A stretch of 17,246 bases of DNA from G713 sp034717835 (GTDB lineage Bacteria > Chloroflexota > Anaerolineae > B4-G1 > SLSP01). The DNA lies in NCBI GenBank assembly GCA_034717835.1, contig JAYELZ010000110.1:1-17246 (forward strand), written 5' to 3'. The notes beneath the pieces are model-generated. The model worked only from the letters and a program-made list of their open reading frames with translations. It was not told the DNA's origin and did not search any database. This document shows positions 1 through 7,726 of this stretch, one piece after another. Both the position numbers and the translations under genes were made by a program. Each line of letters begins with the position of its first letter. Within the stretch, counting starts at the first letter, position 1.

Positions 1-66
1 CAGCTCCTGGATCAACGTGCGGGCATTCTCGTCTTCTATCGCATGCAGATCAATGTGTTCTAACAT
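1..66 (-). CDS. IS66-like transposase, N-terminal fragment cut by window edge
   Basis: An ATG at 66 reading leftwards opens a frame of 22 codons that runs off the window, starting MLEHIDLHAIEDENARTLIQ. This acidic start followed by a leucine-rich stretch resembles the N-terminus of IS66-type transposases common in Chloroflexota, which usually continues into a coiled coil of the form LLNLLE..ADLR. Only the start is visible, so the family call rests on remembered resemblance. It lies next to the broken end of the IS110 gene, so its insertion may have truncated that gene. Confidence 0.42.
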   Translation of the reverse strand, partial: MLEHIDLHAIEDENARTLIQEL

Positions 67-110
67 AGCTGTGGCAGTCTACCTGCTTTTTCCCATTGTG
101 CAACTTTTCT

Positions 111-137
111 CGGGGGGACTACTTCCCCCGCTTTTTT
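111..137 (+). terminator. Hairpin plus T-run, terminator-like on the + strand
   Basis: CGGGGG pairs with CCCCCG across a short loop (111-130) and is followed by CTTTTTT (131-137), the layout of an intrinsic terminator for + strand transcription. No + strand gene precedes it inside the window. It sits at the junction between the IS110 remnant and the IS66-like start, so it may instead be part of an element end. Read on the minus strand the same hairpin has no T-run. Confidence 0.4.
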
Positions 138-727
138 GAGATGATACGTAACACCGTATCTTTCTCCCGGTACAGGGGGCTAGCTTGGACCAAATCCGTG
201 GTCTGGGTTTCCAGGGTCTCAATTTCTCGGGTTAGCCAAGCAATATGCTTACGCAACTGGTCGTCCAAATTCGGCCCAGCACTTTTAAGCCGATTGATTT
301 CCTGGGTGCGCATAACGACCAGTTGCTGTCGCCGTCGCACGAGAGCCGTCAGTTGTTGTTCCGTCTGGGTGGGTAACCGGGATAACGCGGGCTGCACTGC
401 TGCGGCGTAATGGGCCAGCCCGCTAGCATCCAGGGCATCGGTCTTGGCTAACTGCCCCAGGGCCCGCGCAAAAGCCCGGGTGCGTTGCGGGTTGACAATC
501 GCTACCGGGAGCCCCGCCGTGTACAGGGCCGTGGCCGCGGCTAGCTCCAGTCCGCCGGTGGCTTCCAGCACAATGCTGGCGGGGGCTAAGGCTTTAAGCC
601 GGGTGACCAAGTCTTGAATGCCGTCCGGGTCATTGCCTACCCGCCAAGCCGCTGCAGGCACATGCACGGCGACGTCGAGCTGGGCCTTGGAAACATCTAT
701 TCCTACGAATATCTCTGTGTGCGTCAT
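119..727 (-). pseudogene. IS110-family transposase, C-terminally truncated
   Basis: This is the N-terminal RuvC-like DEDD half of an IS110 transposase (recombinase that works with a bridge RNA). It starts at ATG 727 after GGAG. The DEDD residues are visible: D11 in GIDVSK, E55 in VLEATGG, D97 and D100 in KTDALDA. A helical stretch follows (about 125-185). Family members run to 300 or more residues and normally continue into a Transposase_20 domain with the catalytic serine. Here homology stops near DTVLR (residue 197) and the frame ends after the unrelated ISKKRGK at 202, so the serine domain is gone and the enzyme should be inactive. The break lies just beside the IS66-like start at 66, which suggests later insertion or deletion. 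The family call is firm; the cause of truncation is inferred. Confidence 0.86.
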
Positions 728-734
728 TTTTTTC

Positions 735-906
735 TCCTGCGTGACGTTGATTATTATTAGGGTATACTAGGCGAAACCCATTCTAGCTGGATCCGGGCTC
801 TGGGGCCCACCCAACTGTGCGGGTTTTCTCCTAAGAACTAGGACCCGGCGACCAAGCTCCGTGGCGGTCTTTAGTTGACCCAGACACGCACGGCCTGCCG
901 GGTCCC
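735..906 (-). ncRNA. Candidate IS110 bridge RNA region upstream of the transposase
   Basis: The ~170 nt upstream of the IS110 remnant are non-coding and highly foldable. GGACCCGGC (841-849) pairs perfectly with GCCGGGTCC (897-905). Nested inside, CCGTG (859-863) pairs with CACGG (889-893), and inside that GTCT (867-870) pairs with AGAC (882-885) around an 11-nt loop. IS110 elements are known to encode a structured bridge RNA in the non-coding end upstream of the transposase, in the same orientation, with internal loops that guide donor and target recognition. Position, size and nested stems fit. The exact ends, loop assignments and guide sequences cannot be set from this copy alone. Confidence 0.38.
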
Positions 907-934
907 AGCCTTATTTTACACCATATTGAACATA

Positions 935-1091
935 CTAGACACAGAGAACACTGAGAAAAAATTAAGTTTTAGGATAAAAACAGCTCACTTTACCGATCAA
1001 AAAGTTAATTTTCTAAGGGTTCACTTAAAATTTCCGTGCTTTCCGTGCCTCCGTGGCGAAATCCTTTGTTCTCAGTAGACTCAGTATCCAG
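935..1091. repeat. MITE-like element with imperfect inverted ends
   Basis: The left end reads CTAGACACAGAGAACACTGA (from 935). The right end, read on the minus strand from 1091, reads CTGGATACTGAGTCTACTGA. These align over about 27 bases with scattered mismatches and face each other. The middle is AT-rich, with a CACGGAGGCACGG-type purine-rich motif at 1037-1055. This CACxGAG pattern resembles dispersed intergenic repeats often mistranslated as ..DTESTE.. tails. The right end lies inside the P-loop gene and supplies its last ~28 codons. No transposase is encoded. Confidence 0.5.
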
Positions 1092-1427
1092 AAACCCCAA
1101 CGCCTGCTCAAAAATCTCTTCCAGCATAAGAACAGAAGTATTGATGTAGAGGTCTGCATGCTCTCGGGCGTGAACCAAGCGCACCTCACGCTCCTCCGCC
1201 CACCAAGAAGAAGGCCTCTCCAACCCCTCGCGCTGCGCGGCAACCTGCGGATCCACATCCAGATAGATCAAGCAATCTGGAGGAGAAAATTGTCGCCAGA
1301 GAGTAGGCACACCAGAATGTTCCTGCCGCACCTCTTTGACACGATACCCTACCGCGCGCAGACGACGCGCCAACTCCGACTTGCCGGCAGAGCAGGGGCC
1401 AACGATGGAAATCAAAGGCGAGGCCAT
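1005..1427 (-). CDS. Small P-loop NTPase/kinase-like protein with repeat-derived tail
   Basis: A 140-residue protein opens with a beta strand and a Walker A motif, GPCSAGKS at residues 10-17, followed by a kinase-like helix (ELARRLRAVGY). IYLDVDP (54-60) is the likely second strand with acidic residues. The fold suggests a small nucleotide/P-loop kinase; no substrate can be named. The start at 1427 is 3 bases after the upstream phosphatase stop, which suggests translational coupling. From residue ~113 on, the sequence (FLDTESTEN...GGTESTE...) is encoded by the inverted-repeat element at 935-1091, so the native C-terminus was probably near residue 112 and the tail is an insertion by-product. 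Family confidence is moderate and function unknown. Confidence 0.68.
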   Translation of the reverse strand: MASPLISIVGPCSAGKSELARRLRAVGYRVKEVRQEHSGVPTLWRQFSPPDCLIYLDVDPQVAAQREGLERPSSWWAEEREVRLVHAREHADLYINTSVLMLEEIFEQALGFLDTESTENKGFRHGGTESTEILSEPLEN

Positions 1428-1430
1428 AAC

Positions 1431-2141
1431 CTACACGTCAGGGACCGGCATCTCAGCCTGCATGTAACGGGGGCCAGTGCCGCCACCCGACTGGACGTAC
1501 AGCGCGGCAATGCTCGTATCATCCACCGGACGGCCCTCATCCAACTCCAGAGCGCGAGAAAGCAACCCATCAACCAAAAATTGAGCCGTGGCCTGCTGCT
1601 GCCAGAGTTCCGCAATCTCCACTGGAATGTCCAAATGCTGGCCCGTGCGGCAACCGGCATCCATCAGACCATCGGTAAAAGCGCAAGCCAGCAAGCCCGG
1701 CTGCAACGGCAACGTCTCGACGTTCGGGCGCGCGTGGAGGTAGAAACCCAACGTAGGCGCGTCTCCACGCAACTGCTGCCAACCTCCCTCCGGCGTGTGG
1801 ATGAAGACCGGCGGATCACCGCAGCGTGTGACCACCAGATCAGAAGTGGCTAAATCAATTGTCAGAATAGCCAGCGTAGCCGAGACCCGTCCATTGCGCA
1901 ACGTGTACAGCGCATCATTGGCCGCACGTGCGGCCGCCCCATCGCGCACCCCCTCGGCCAACTCCGCTACCACTTTGCGCACCACCCAGACGCTGCTAGC
2001 CTTGGCCGCCGACCCGGAGCGCTGCCCATCCACCAATACTATCGAAAATCCCCCGTCGGGACGTTCCAGCATCTCCACCGTATCGCCGCCATGTCGCACG
2101 GCCCACTTATTGACTTTAGCTACCGCCGCAGAAAGGTGCAT
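1431..2141 (-). CDS. SpoIIE/PP2C-like serine phosphatase domain protein
   Basis: A 236-residue stand-alone PPM/PP2C-type phosphatase of the SpoIIE/RsbU sort. Metal-site motifs can be followed: D20 in HGGDTVE, VLVDGQRSG (36-43) in place of the usual DGMGHG-like motif, FTDGLMDAG (155-163), and DDTSIAALYV (207-216). Such enzymes dephosphorylate serine/threonine phosphoproteins, often anti-sigma-factor antagonists, using Mn2+/Mg2+. There is no sensor domain, so input must come from a partner. The start at 2141 is preceded by GAGGGG about 10 bases upstream. It follows yajC closely and is coupled to the P-loop gene. The altered DGQRSG may affect metal binding, but the later aspartates are intact. 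Confidence 0.8.
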   Translation of the reverse strand: MHLSAAVAKVNKWAVRHGGDTVEMLERPDGGFSIVLVDGQRSGSAAKASSVWVVRKVVAELAEGVRDGAAARAANDALYTLRNGRVSATLAILTIDLATSDLVVTRCGDPPVFIHTPEGGWQQLRGDAPTLGFYLHARPNVETLPLQPGLLACAFTDGLMDAGCRTGQHLDIPVEIAELWQQQATAQFLVDGLLSRALELDEGRPVDDTSIAALYVQSGGGTGPRYMQAEMPVPDV

Positions 2142-2179
2142 CCGTTAAATTCCCCTCTATTACCTATCATGCAAAAAAG

Positions 2180-2467
2180 TTAGCCCTGCTCCGCCGTCTC
2201 ACCATCCGCCACCAGCTTACGGCTGAGTGCGCCGGGTACCAATTCCACTTCCACCCCGGCGGCCAAACGCAGGCGCGCCACGTTCTCCTCCAAATCAATC
2301 GCGGTCAACGTGCCGATAAAGCCTCCTATCGTGATTACTTGATCGCCGACCTCAAAAGCCGCGAGTCGCCGGGCTTGCTTGCGCCGCGAGAGCCACTGTG
2401 GGAGAAAAAGGAAGAGCGCGCCACCAGCCAAAATCACCAACCACCAAATAGTATTACCATTTCCCAT
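2180..2467 (-). CDS. yajC: YajC, Sec translocase accessory subunit
   Basis: A 95-residue protein with one N-terminal membrane helix (about residues 7-24, WWLVILAGGALFLFLPQW), a basic stop-transfer (SRRKQARR), then the hallmark YajC domain GDQVITIGGFIGTL (41-54) and a small beta-rich tail. YajC associates with SecDF to assist protein export. Length is typical. The start is well supported by AGGAGG five bases before ATG 2467. An extended -10 element lies upstream (2512-2520), so it may have its own promoter inside the run. SecD/SecF are not next to it here, unlike many genomes. Confidence 0.88.
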   Translation of the reverse strand: MGNGNTIWWLVILAGGALFLFLPQWLSRRKQARRLAAFEVGDQVITIGGFIGTLTAIDLEENVARLRLAAGVEVELVPGALSRKLVADGETAEQG

Positions 2468-2511
2468 CCCAGCCTCCTAATTCCATGTATTGTTTTAGTT
2501 ACCCCCACCAA

Positions 2512-2520
2512 ATTATAGCA
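2512..2520 (-). promoter_or_regulatory. Extended -10 promoter element for yajC
   Basis: Read on the minus strand this is TGCTATAAT, a perfect extended -10 (TGnTATAAT). It lies about 45 bases upstream of the yajC start, near the stop of the preceding glycosyltransferase gene. No good -35 is visible, which an extended -10 can tolerate. It would allow yajC, the phosphatase and the P-loop gene to be expressed apart from the upstream genes. Confidence 0.45.
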
Positions 2521-2535
2521 CATCCCAACGCACTC

Positions 2536-4434
2536 TCACCAATCGTAGATCACCGCCAGCACCCCCGTCCCTACCGGATCGCGTAGCTCGTGTAGTTTTC
2601 CACCAGGATAACGCTGCATCACCGCGCCCAACTCCACCTGACGCTCAGCAACGAAGATAAAGCGTGCCGGGGACTGGACATCAGCCGGCGCCTCATCCAG
2701 CTGCACATCCACGCCTACTTGATCGCGCAGCAGAAATTCCAGCGCACCGAAATTCCAATAGAGGTACGGCGCGCCATAGAAATAGCTGGTGCTGCCCGAC
2801 ACCGGATGTGCCTGCACGAAGTTAGCCAACTCCGTGGCCGTTTTGGCGGAAGGATTGCCGTAGACGCGACGCGGTGTATAAACGCCAAAATAGAAACCCA
2901 GATTGAGCAAACAGGCTGCCACCAAGAGCGCCGGGGGCAGATACTTACCCACTTCCCGATAGCGCGCCAGCAGCTCCCAGAGTGTCTCCGCGCCCCAGGC
3001 AATCAACAAAGCCGCCGCCGGGAGCAATAACAGACCTCGCTGGCTGCTAGGTGGATTTTCCGTGATACCCCAAGCAGCGATCAGCGTGGAGCTCCACCAG
3101 AGCAATGTGAAACCCCGCGCGGGCCAACGCCAACGCCAGAGCGTCGCCGCCAAGCCGACTAAGAGGAACGCGCCGCTGACGAAATCCAACAACGGCGCCT
3201 CCGGTCGATACCAGAAGGTGGGATCAGGCGTGAAATGGAAGGCACTCGCGGCTTTCCATAACTGCTGCAAAAGCACCACGCTGGTGCTTTTGCCCGTCGC
3301 CGCTATTTCGCGACGCAGCCATCCAGAGGCGAAGATACTCACAGCTCGATAGCGTTCGGCGAATGGGGAAGGATGCGCCAGATACCAAAGTAGCAACGGC
3401 AACGTTACCACCAACCAGCCGGCAGCCAACGTCCACAGGTCCCGGCGGTGACGAGCGAGGAAGCGTGGCTCAACCCACGCCCGCCAAACCAAGAAGAGCG
3501 CGACCAGCACCGTCACCCACCGCGCGCCGAAGTAAAAATACCAACCGCTACCGGCCGCCATCCCCACCAGCCCCCACCAGGCGACCGCCTGCTCGCCCTC
3601 CCCATGCCACGCCCGCCAGAGTAGCCAGAAGGTCAACGTAGCAACCAGTGGATCGAAGATCTGGTTGGAAGCCAGACGGCTAAAGTGAATATGATAAGCG
3701 GAGAAAGCCACTACTGCAGCCGCCACCCATCCCACGCGCCGGCCGCCCCACGCGCGGCCCAGCAGCCAGGTGGTCAATATCGTCAACGTACCGGCCAAAG
3801 CAGAAAGCAACCTGGCTCCCGCCACCGTCGCGCCGCCTAACCGCATACTCAACCCGTAGAGCAGAAAAGAGAAGGTGGGGACCGAATACCAGCCGGTCGC
3901 GAAGGGATTGCCCAGTGGCTGCGCCGCCAGATCCAACGAGAGCGCGGCTTGCGTGCCTTCATCGCCACCGAAGTTAGCCGGTATCCGTCCCAGGGCAACC
4001 ACCCGCACCAGCAACGCCGCCAATAAAAGCAACGCCAGCGCGCCCCCGGCGCCGCGACCGAGCTGTAAGCGAGGCCGGGGGCGCAACGCCGGTATCAGCA
4101 ACGTGACCGCAAAACCTCCCACCGCCAACAGCCAGAGCCAGAACCAGATGGTGAAATCAGTATCCACAGGTCGACGGCGCGCCATCCAGCCCACCCCGGC
4201 CGCCAAGAGCAACGCGCCAGCTCTCAGCCCCCAGCGGGTGCGTGCCGCCGGAGACAATGACGTCCGCACCCACCGCCAGCGACGTTGTGGGTAAAAAAGA
4301 CGGCCCAGCGAGAGAGAAAGTCCCGCCAGGCCCAAGCTAATTAAAAGCCAACCATCCCAGGGATAAAAGTTAAATGAACAGAGATAGCTGCCCACCAACA
4401 AAAACACTATCGAAACTAACGCCAGCCCGTTCAT
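2536..4434 (-). CDS. GT-C membrane glycosyltransferase (ArnT/GT39-like)
   Basis: A 632-residue polytopic protein with about 12 hydrophobic segments. After a 150-residue N-terminal extension of four helices comes the catalytic loop of the ArnT/PMT/GT39 type, RIPANFGGDEGTQA (150-163), with D158 and E159 as likely catalytic/metal acidic residues. A further helix bundle and a C-terminal soluble region (about 510-632) follow. Such enzymes use polyprenyl-phosphate sugars and transfer the sugar outside the membrane to lipid or protein acceptors. The acceptor is unknown. No clear ribosome site precedes ATG 4434; with 18 bases after the receiver gene stop it is probably co-transcribed and perhaps coupled. 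Confidence 0.85.
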   Translation of the reverse strand: MNGLALVSIVFLLVGSYLCSFNFYPWDGWLLISLGLAGLSLSLGRLFYPQRRWRWVRTSLSPAARTRWGLRAGALLLAAGVGWMARRRPVDTDFTIWFWLWLLAVGGFAVTLLIPALRPRPRLQLGRGAGGALALLLLAALLVRVVALGRIPANFGGDEGTQAALSLDLAAQPLGNPFATGWYSVPTFSFLLYGLSMRLGGATVAGARLLSALAGTLTILTTWLLGRAWGGRRVGWVAAAVVAFSAYHIHFSRLASNQIFDPLVATLTFWLLWRAWHGEGEQAVAWWGLVGMAAGSGWYFYFGARWVTVLVALFLVWRAWVEPRFLARHRRDLWTLAAGWLVVTLPLLLWYLAHPSPFAERYRAVSIFASGWLRREIAATGKSTSVVLLQQLWKAASAFHFTPDPTFWYRPEAPLLDFVSGAFLLVGLAATLWRWRWPARGFTLLWWSSTLIAAWGITENPPSSQRGLLLLPAAALLIAWGAETLWELLARYREVGKYLPPALLVAACLLNLGFYFGVYTPRRVYGNPSAKTATELANFVQAHPVSGSTSYFYGAPYLYWNFGALEFLLRDQVGVDVQLDEAPADVQSPARFIFVAERQVELGAVMQRYPGGKLHELRDPVGTGVLAVIYDW

Positions 4435-4452
4435 TGAACTAGAGCAACCCGC

Positions 4453-5334
4453 TCAGCTGGCTGACCCCAAGCAGAGAGCAGCGATCTCCTTCGCCACACT
4501 GCGGGCACGATGACGCAGCATCCCCAACGACGCCGTCCCGCGAAGAGCCACCGTCAAAATCGCGGCACCAGCAACACTCAAGGCATAGAGCACGTAATCG
4601 CCACCGGAAAGGCTCTGCTCAAAGCGCACCTGCTCATGGCCCAAGATCCGCCCCACCTCGGAGGAGGTTGACCAACTTTGCGCCACGATGCGCGCCATTT
4701 GCTGCGCATCATCCGCCCCCAAATTGCCCTCCCACAACATCAACCGGTTGCCTAGATTGAGCAGTGCCAAATCGCCACCCACGTCATAAACCAACCCCCG
4801 CATCAAACGCTTGATCTCAGCGCGATGCTGATTCACCACCCGCACCGAGATAGGCCCAGTATCCTCAATCACCGGCGCTTCTAAACCCACCGCCGGATAA
4901 ACCTCCTCCGGCGCTGCTGGCTCCGACTCCAGTTGTTCTTCAACCTCGGACTCTACAACCGCGGCCACCACCAGCGGAGCTCGCAAGGCAGCTTCAATTC
5001 GTTCCGGGAGTTCCGGCAAGAAAAAGGGCTTAGGAAGAACGCCTTGAATTGAAAGGGCTTGCCCCACCTCAGCTGCCAGCTCCTCCCCCATCAAAGGGAT
5101 GAACATCAAACGCAACTCTGGCTGCTCCACCCGCAATTGCTGACCCAACGCTAAACCGCCCGGCTCAGCCAACCCCATATCCACCAACGCCAGCTCAAAA
5201 TTTCGCTCTCGGCCCAGCCCCAAAGCTTCCTCATAACCAAAAGCTGCCTCGACCTCGTATTTCTCGCGACGCAGCTCCTCAGTCAATAAAGTTGAAAAAG
5301 CCATATTGGGATCAACTACTAAGATATTTGTCAT
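4453..5334 (-). CDS. Receiver domain fused to Roadblock/LC7-like domain
   Basis: A longer open frame exists, but ATG 5334 is the better start: AGAGG precedes it and translation begins directly with a receiver strand (MTNILVVDP). The 293-residue protein has a REC domain (1-120) with D8, predicted phospho-acceptor D52 (LVDMGL) and K102 (LPKPF). The usual DD pair near residue 8 is reduced to one D, and the switch Thr/Ser region reads FIPLMG. An acidic linker (126-160, many E) leads to a C-terminal domain (about 163-288) whose pattern resembles Roadblock/LC7 (LMLWEGNL..., ...GAAILTVAL...). Such domains often regulate small GTPases of the MglA type; none is in the window. The Roadblock call is less certain than REC. 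Confidence 0.77.
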   Translation of the reverse strand: MTNILVVDPNMAFSTLLTEELRREKYEVEAAFGYEEALGLGRERNFELALVDMGLAEPGGLALGQQLRVEQPELRLMFIPLMGEELAAEVGQALSIQGVLPKPFFLPELPERIEAALRAPLVVAAVVESEVEEQLESEPAAPEEVYPAVGLEAPVIEDTGPISVRVVNQHRAEIKRLMRGLVYDVGGDLALLNLGNRLMLWEGNLGADDAQQMARIVAQSWSTSSEVGRILGHEQVRFEQSLSGGDYVLYALSVAGAAILTVALRGTASLGMLRHRARSVAKEIAALCLGSAS

Positions 5335-5372
5335 AATTACCTCTAATTGGATGCCTGCTAAACGACAGTCCC

Positions 5373-5400
5373 ATTTTAGCGAAGGGTGAAGAAAACGCAA
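5373..5400 (-). promoter_or_regulatory. Possible promoter of the receiver/glycosyltransferase operon
   Basis: On the minus strand TTGCGT (5395-5400) is followed after 16 bases by TAAAAT (5373-5378), about 40 bases upstream of the start at 5334. The -10 is a 5/6 match but the -35 only 3/6, so this is a weak call. Confidence 0.25.
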
Positions 5401-5449
5401 ATGGGAAAGGGGTAAACAGTAGACGGTAGACAGGAGGCAGTAAAACGGG

Positions 5450-5563
5450 GTTCGTAATAGGCGATTTATCGCCGTGTTTCATAGCACTAAAGTACCTATG
5501 ACGAACCTGCATTGACTAGTCCCCGCAGGGGGACTTTGCACAGGTAGCCGCGACTTCAGTCGC
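5450..5563. repeat. Cluster of small palindromes in the divergent intergenic region
   Basis: Three perfect short hairpins are packed here: GGCGATTTATCGCC (5460-5473), GTCCCCGCAGGGGGAC (5519-5534) and GCGACTTCAGTCGC (5550-5563). GTTCGTAATAGG (5450-5461) and the complement of 5495-5506 pair over 11 of 12 bases around the first hairpin. The look is of nested REP/REPIN-like dispersed elements. Just outside are two more low-complexity stretches: a GTAGAC-type repeat at 5416-5430 and a CCATTTG heptamer series at 5605-5632. No gene is seen between 5335 and 5654. Confidence 0.55.
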
Positions 5564-5654
5564 CAGGCGATGGCTCGGAATGACAACCTCGCTAGGCAAA
5601 TTCACCATTCGCCATTTGCCCATTTGCCATTCTAATATGGTACAATGGAAACAA

Positions 5655-7724
5655 ATGCATAAACAAAAATGGTATTTCATCATCACGTTGATCGGCCTGC
5701 TGCACCTGGCTTTCATCCCCGGCGCGGCCGGCCTGGATCCGCTGCCGCCCGTCACGGAAACCAATGGCAGTCTGGGAACTTGCTACTCGGCCTACAATAC
5801 AACTTACGCGCAACTGGCCTACAACGCCGGTTCCCGCTGGGACCGCTTCGACTTCCGCTGGAGCAGCATCGAACCCAGTCACGGATCCTTCAACTTTGGC
5901 CCGCACGACACAATGGTCAACCGCGACCACGCGCAAGGCATCAATATCGTAGGCATCTTAGGCTCGACGCCTGAGTGGGCCGCCGATCCCAGTTGCACCG
6001 CCACCGCCGCTCATCCCACGCTCACCGCCCCCCCCGACTTCTGGATCCAATGGGAGGGCGCGACTGGCTGGCCTTATCACTGTCCTCCAGAAACCCGCTA
6101 CGAACCCTGGACCGGCCCCGGCAGCGCCAACGACTGGGGCAACTACGTCTACCAGGTCGTCAACCATTTCAAAGGACAAGTAAATACTTGGGAGCTCTGG
6201 AACGAGCAGGACGTCAGCTACTTTTGGGCTGGAACCCGCTACTCTTACGCCCAAATTCTCAAAGTCGGTTATCAAGCCGTCAAGGCCGCCGACCCAGAAG
6301 CCACCGTGCTCTTCGGCGGGCTGGCCTACTGGGGCAACCCCGGATTCTACACCGCCGTGTTAGACATGCTGGCCGCCGATCCCGCCGGCGCGGAGCACAA
6401 CTACTACTTCGACGTCATGTCGCTGCACCTCTACGCCAGCGTCTACCAGACCCACGAGATCGCCACGCGCGTCATGCAGAACGTCAGCAGCCGCGTGGGA
6501 TCGCATCCGCTCTGGCTCACCGAAACCGGCGTCAAAGTCTGGGACGAGGATGAGAAACCACCCGGCTGGCCCGGCGAATGGCCGCCCTATTACTCGGCCA
6601 CCGCCGCCGAGGCCGCCACTTACATCATCGCCGCCTACGCCGGCGCCCGCGCCGCCGGGGTGGAGCGCGTCTTCACTTTCCGCCTGCACGACGACACCGC
6701 CGGGATGCCCGGTCAACGTTACGGCCTCGTCCGTGACGATTACACTCTCCGTCCGGCTTACCTCGCCTACCAGACCGCCGCCCGCTACCTGCGCGGCGAA
6801 AATCAGCTCACCGGCCCCTTCGATAACGAAACGGTCCGCCGCGTCACCTTCTGGGGCACGCCCCACGGGCGCATTGACGTGCTCTGGAACCACACCCCGA
6901 CGGCCACCACCTACCTGCATCCTGCAGTCCTGCCCACCGCCACGCTGGTCACCCATCTCGGCGTCACGCAAACACTCACCGCGACCACCGGGCAATACAC
7001 CATTGATCTCGCGCCCGCCACCTGCCGCAATAATCCGGAAGGACTCTACACTATCGGCGGGCCGCCCGTTCTCCTCATCCAAGCCGACACCACACCGCCC
7101 GCCATAACGCTCCACCCGCTGCCCGCCGCACTGTACACCAACCCCCTCACCGTCACCTGGACGATCAGTGATAGCGGTTCCGGCCCCTGGTACGCGGAGA
7201 TCGCCCACGCCCCCACCCCCACCGGCCCCTGGGAACTCACTGCCGGCTGGCAGCAGACCCAGGGCGTCACCCAAACCCAGCTCACCCTGCCGGGCAGCGG
7301 CGCCTGGCACTTCCACGCCCGCGCCCGCGATAACACCGGCAACTGGGAAGCGTGGCCCACCACCGCCGAAATTTCCACCACGTTGCACCTCACCCGCACC
7401 GTGGCCCTCTCCTGCACTTTTTTTTCTGATCTTAACCAGAGCGGCCGGAGAGAGAGCGAGGAACCGCTACTCACCGGAATCACCGCGCGCTGGTTGGGGC
7501 TGGAAGAGCAATTGGTCACGGAAACCACCGGCATCTCTGGCGCCTGGCACATCACCCAGAGCGTGGATCTCGGAGACTACATCCTCACCGTGGAGCACGC
7601 GGAACATCTCCCCGCCCGCTACCCCTTCACCGTGACCTCCGGCACAGGAACCCAACTCATCACGCGCACCCTGGGACTACGCCCCATCGTCGCGCGCGTC
7701 TACCTCCCCCTGGTGTTGCGCTAA
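5655..7724 (+). CDS. Secreted glycoside hydrolase (GH39/GH5-like clan A) with C-terminal modules
   Basis: The start at 5655 is chosen because it gives a clean signal peptide (MHKQKWYFIITLIGLLHLAF, then cleavage near residue 24-26); upstream in-frame ATGs at 5580 and 5637 only add non-signal sequence, and no ribosome site is clear. The (beta/alpha)8 domain spans about 35-400. WELWNEQD holds the likely acid/base E184, and PLWLTETG the likely nucleophile E290, the two glutamates of clan GH-A. An Ig-like module (about 480-580, TPPAITLHPLP...) and an SdrD-B-like module (about 585-665, SDLNQSGRRESEEP) follow. The end RVYLPLVLR resembles a C-terminal motif of other Chloroflexota secreted proteins. 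GC is very high (49 of 60 bases in 6601-6660). The polysaccharide substrate is unknown. Its stop is 2 bases before the CotH gene. Confidence 0.82.
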   Translation: MHKQKWYFIITLIGLLHLAFIPGAAGLDPLPPVTETNGSLGTCYSAYNTTYAQLAYNAGSRWDRFDFRWSSIEPSHGSFNFGPHDTMVNRDHAQGINIVGILGSTPEWAADPSCTATAAHPTLTAPPDFWIQWEGATGWPYHCPPETRYEPWTGPGSANDWGNYVYQVVNHFKGQVNTWELWNEQDVSYFWAGTRYSYAQILKVGYQAVKAADPEATVLFGGLAYWGNPGFYTAVLDMLAADPAGAEHNYYFDVMSLHLYASVYQTHEIATRVMQNVSSRVGSHPLWLTETGVKVWDEDEKPPGWPGEWPPYYSATAAEAATYIIAAYAGARAAGVERVFTFRLHDDTAGMPGQRYGLVRDDYTLRPAYLAYQTAARYLRGENQLTGPFDNETVRRVTFWGTPHGRIDVLWNHTPTATTYLHPAVLPTATLVTHLGVTQTLTATTGQYTIDLAPATCRNNPEGLYTIGGPPVLLIQADTTPPAITLHPLPAALYTNPLTVTWTISDSGSGPWYAEIAHAPTPTGPWELTAGWQQTQGVTQTQLTLPGSGAWHFHARARDNTGNWEAWPTTAEISTTLHLTRTVALSCTFFSDLNQSGRRESEEPLLTGITARWLGLEEQLVTETTGISGAWHITQSVDLGDYILTVEHAEHLPARYPFTVTSGTGTQLITRTLGLRPIVARVYLPLVLR
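7626..7721 (+). repeat. 96 bp direct repeat, copy A (hydrolase 3' end)
   Basis: These bases encode the last 32 residues of the glycoside hydrolase. They match 13290-13385 at 91 of 96 positions, with the last 53 bases identical. Three of the five differences change the amino acid. The two copies flank the four-gene CotH/DUF4956/VTC cassette. Confidence 0.93.
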
Positions 7725-7726
7725 TA

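Noticed and set aside
875..1078. 67-codon + strand frame
   Set aside because: It runs through the bridge-RNA-like region and the inverted-repeat element and shows no protein character.
1053..1853. 266-codon + strand open frame
   Set aside because: It lies antisense to the P-loop and phosphatase genes, is rich in R, Q and H as expected of a shadow, and has no recognisable motif.
6360..7388. 342-codon minus-strand open frame, glycine- and valine-rich
   Set aside because: It is the shadow of the very GC-rich hydrolase gene; the + strand has a signal peptide, catalytic motifs and domains, the minus frame has none.
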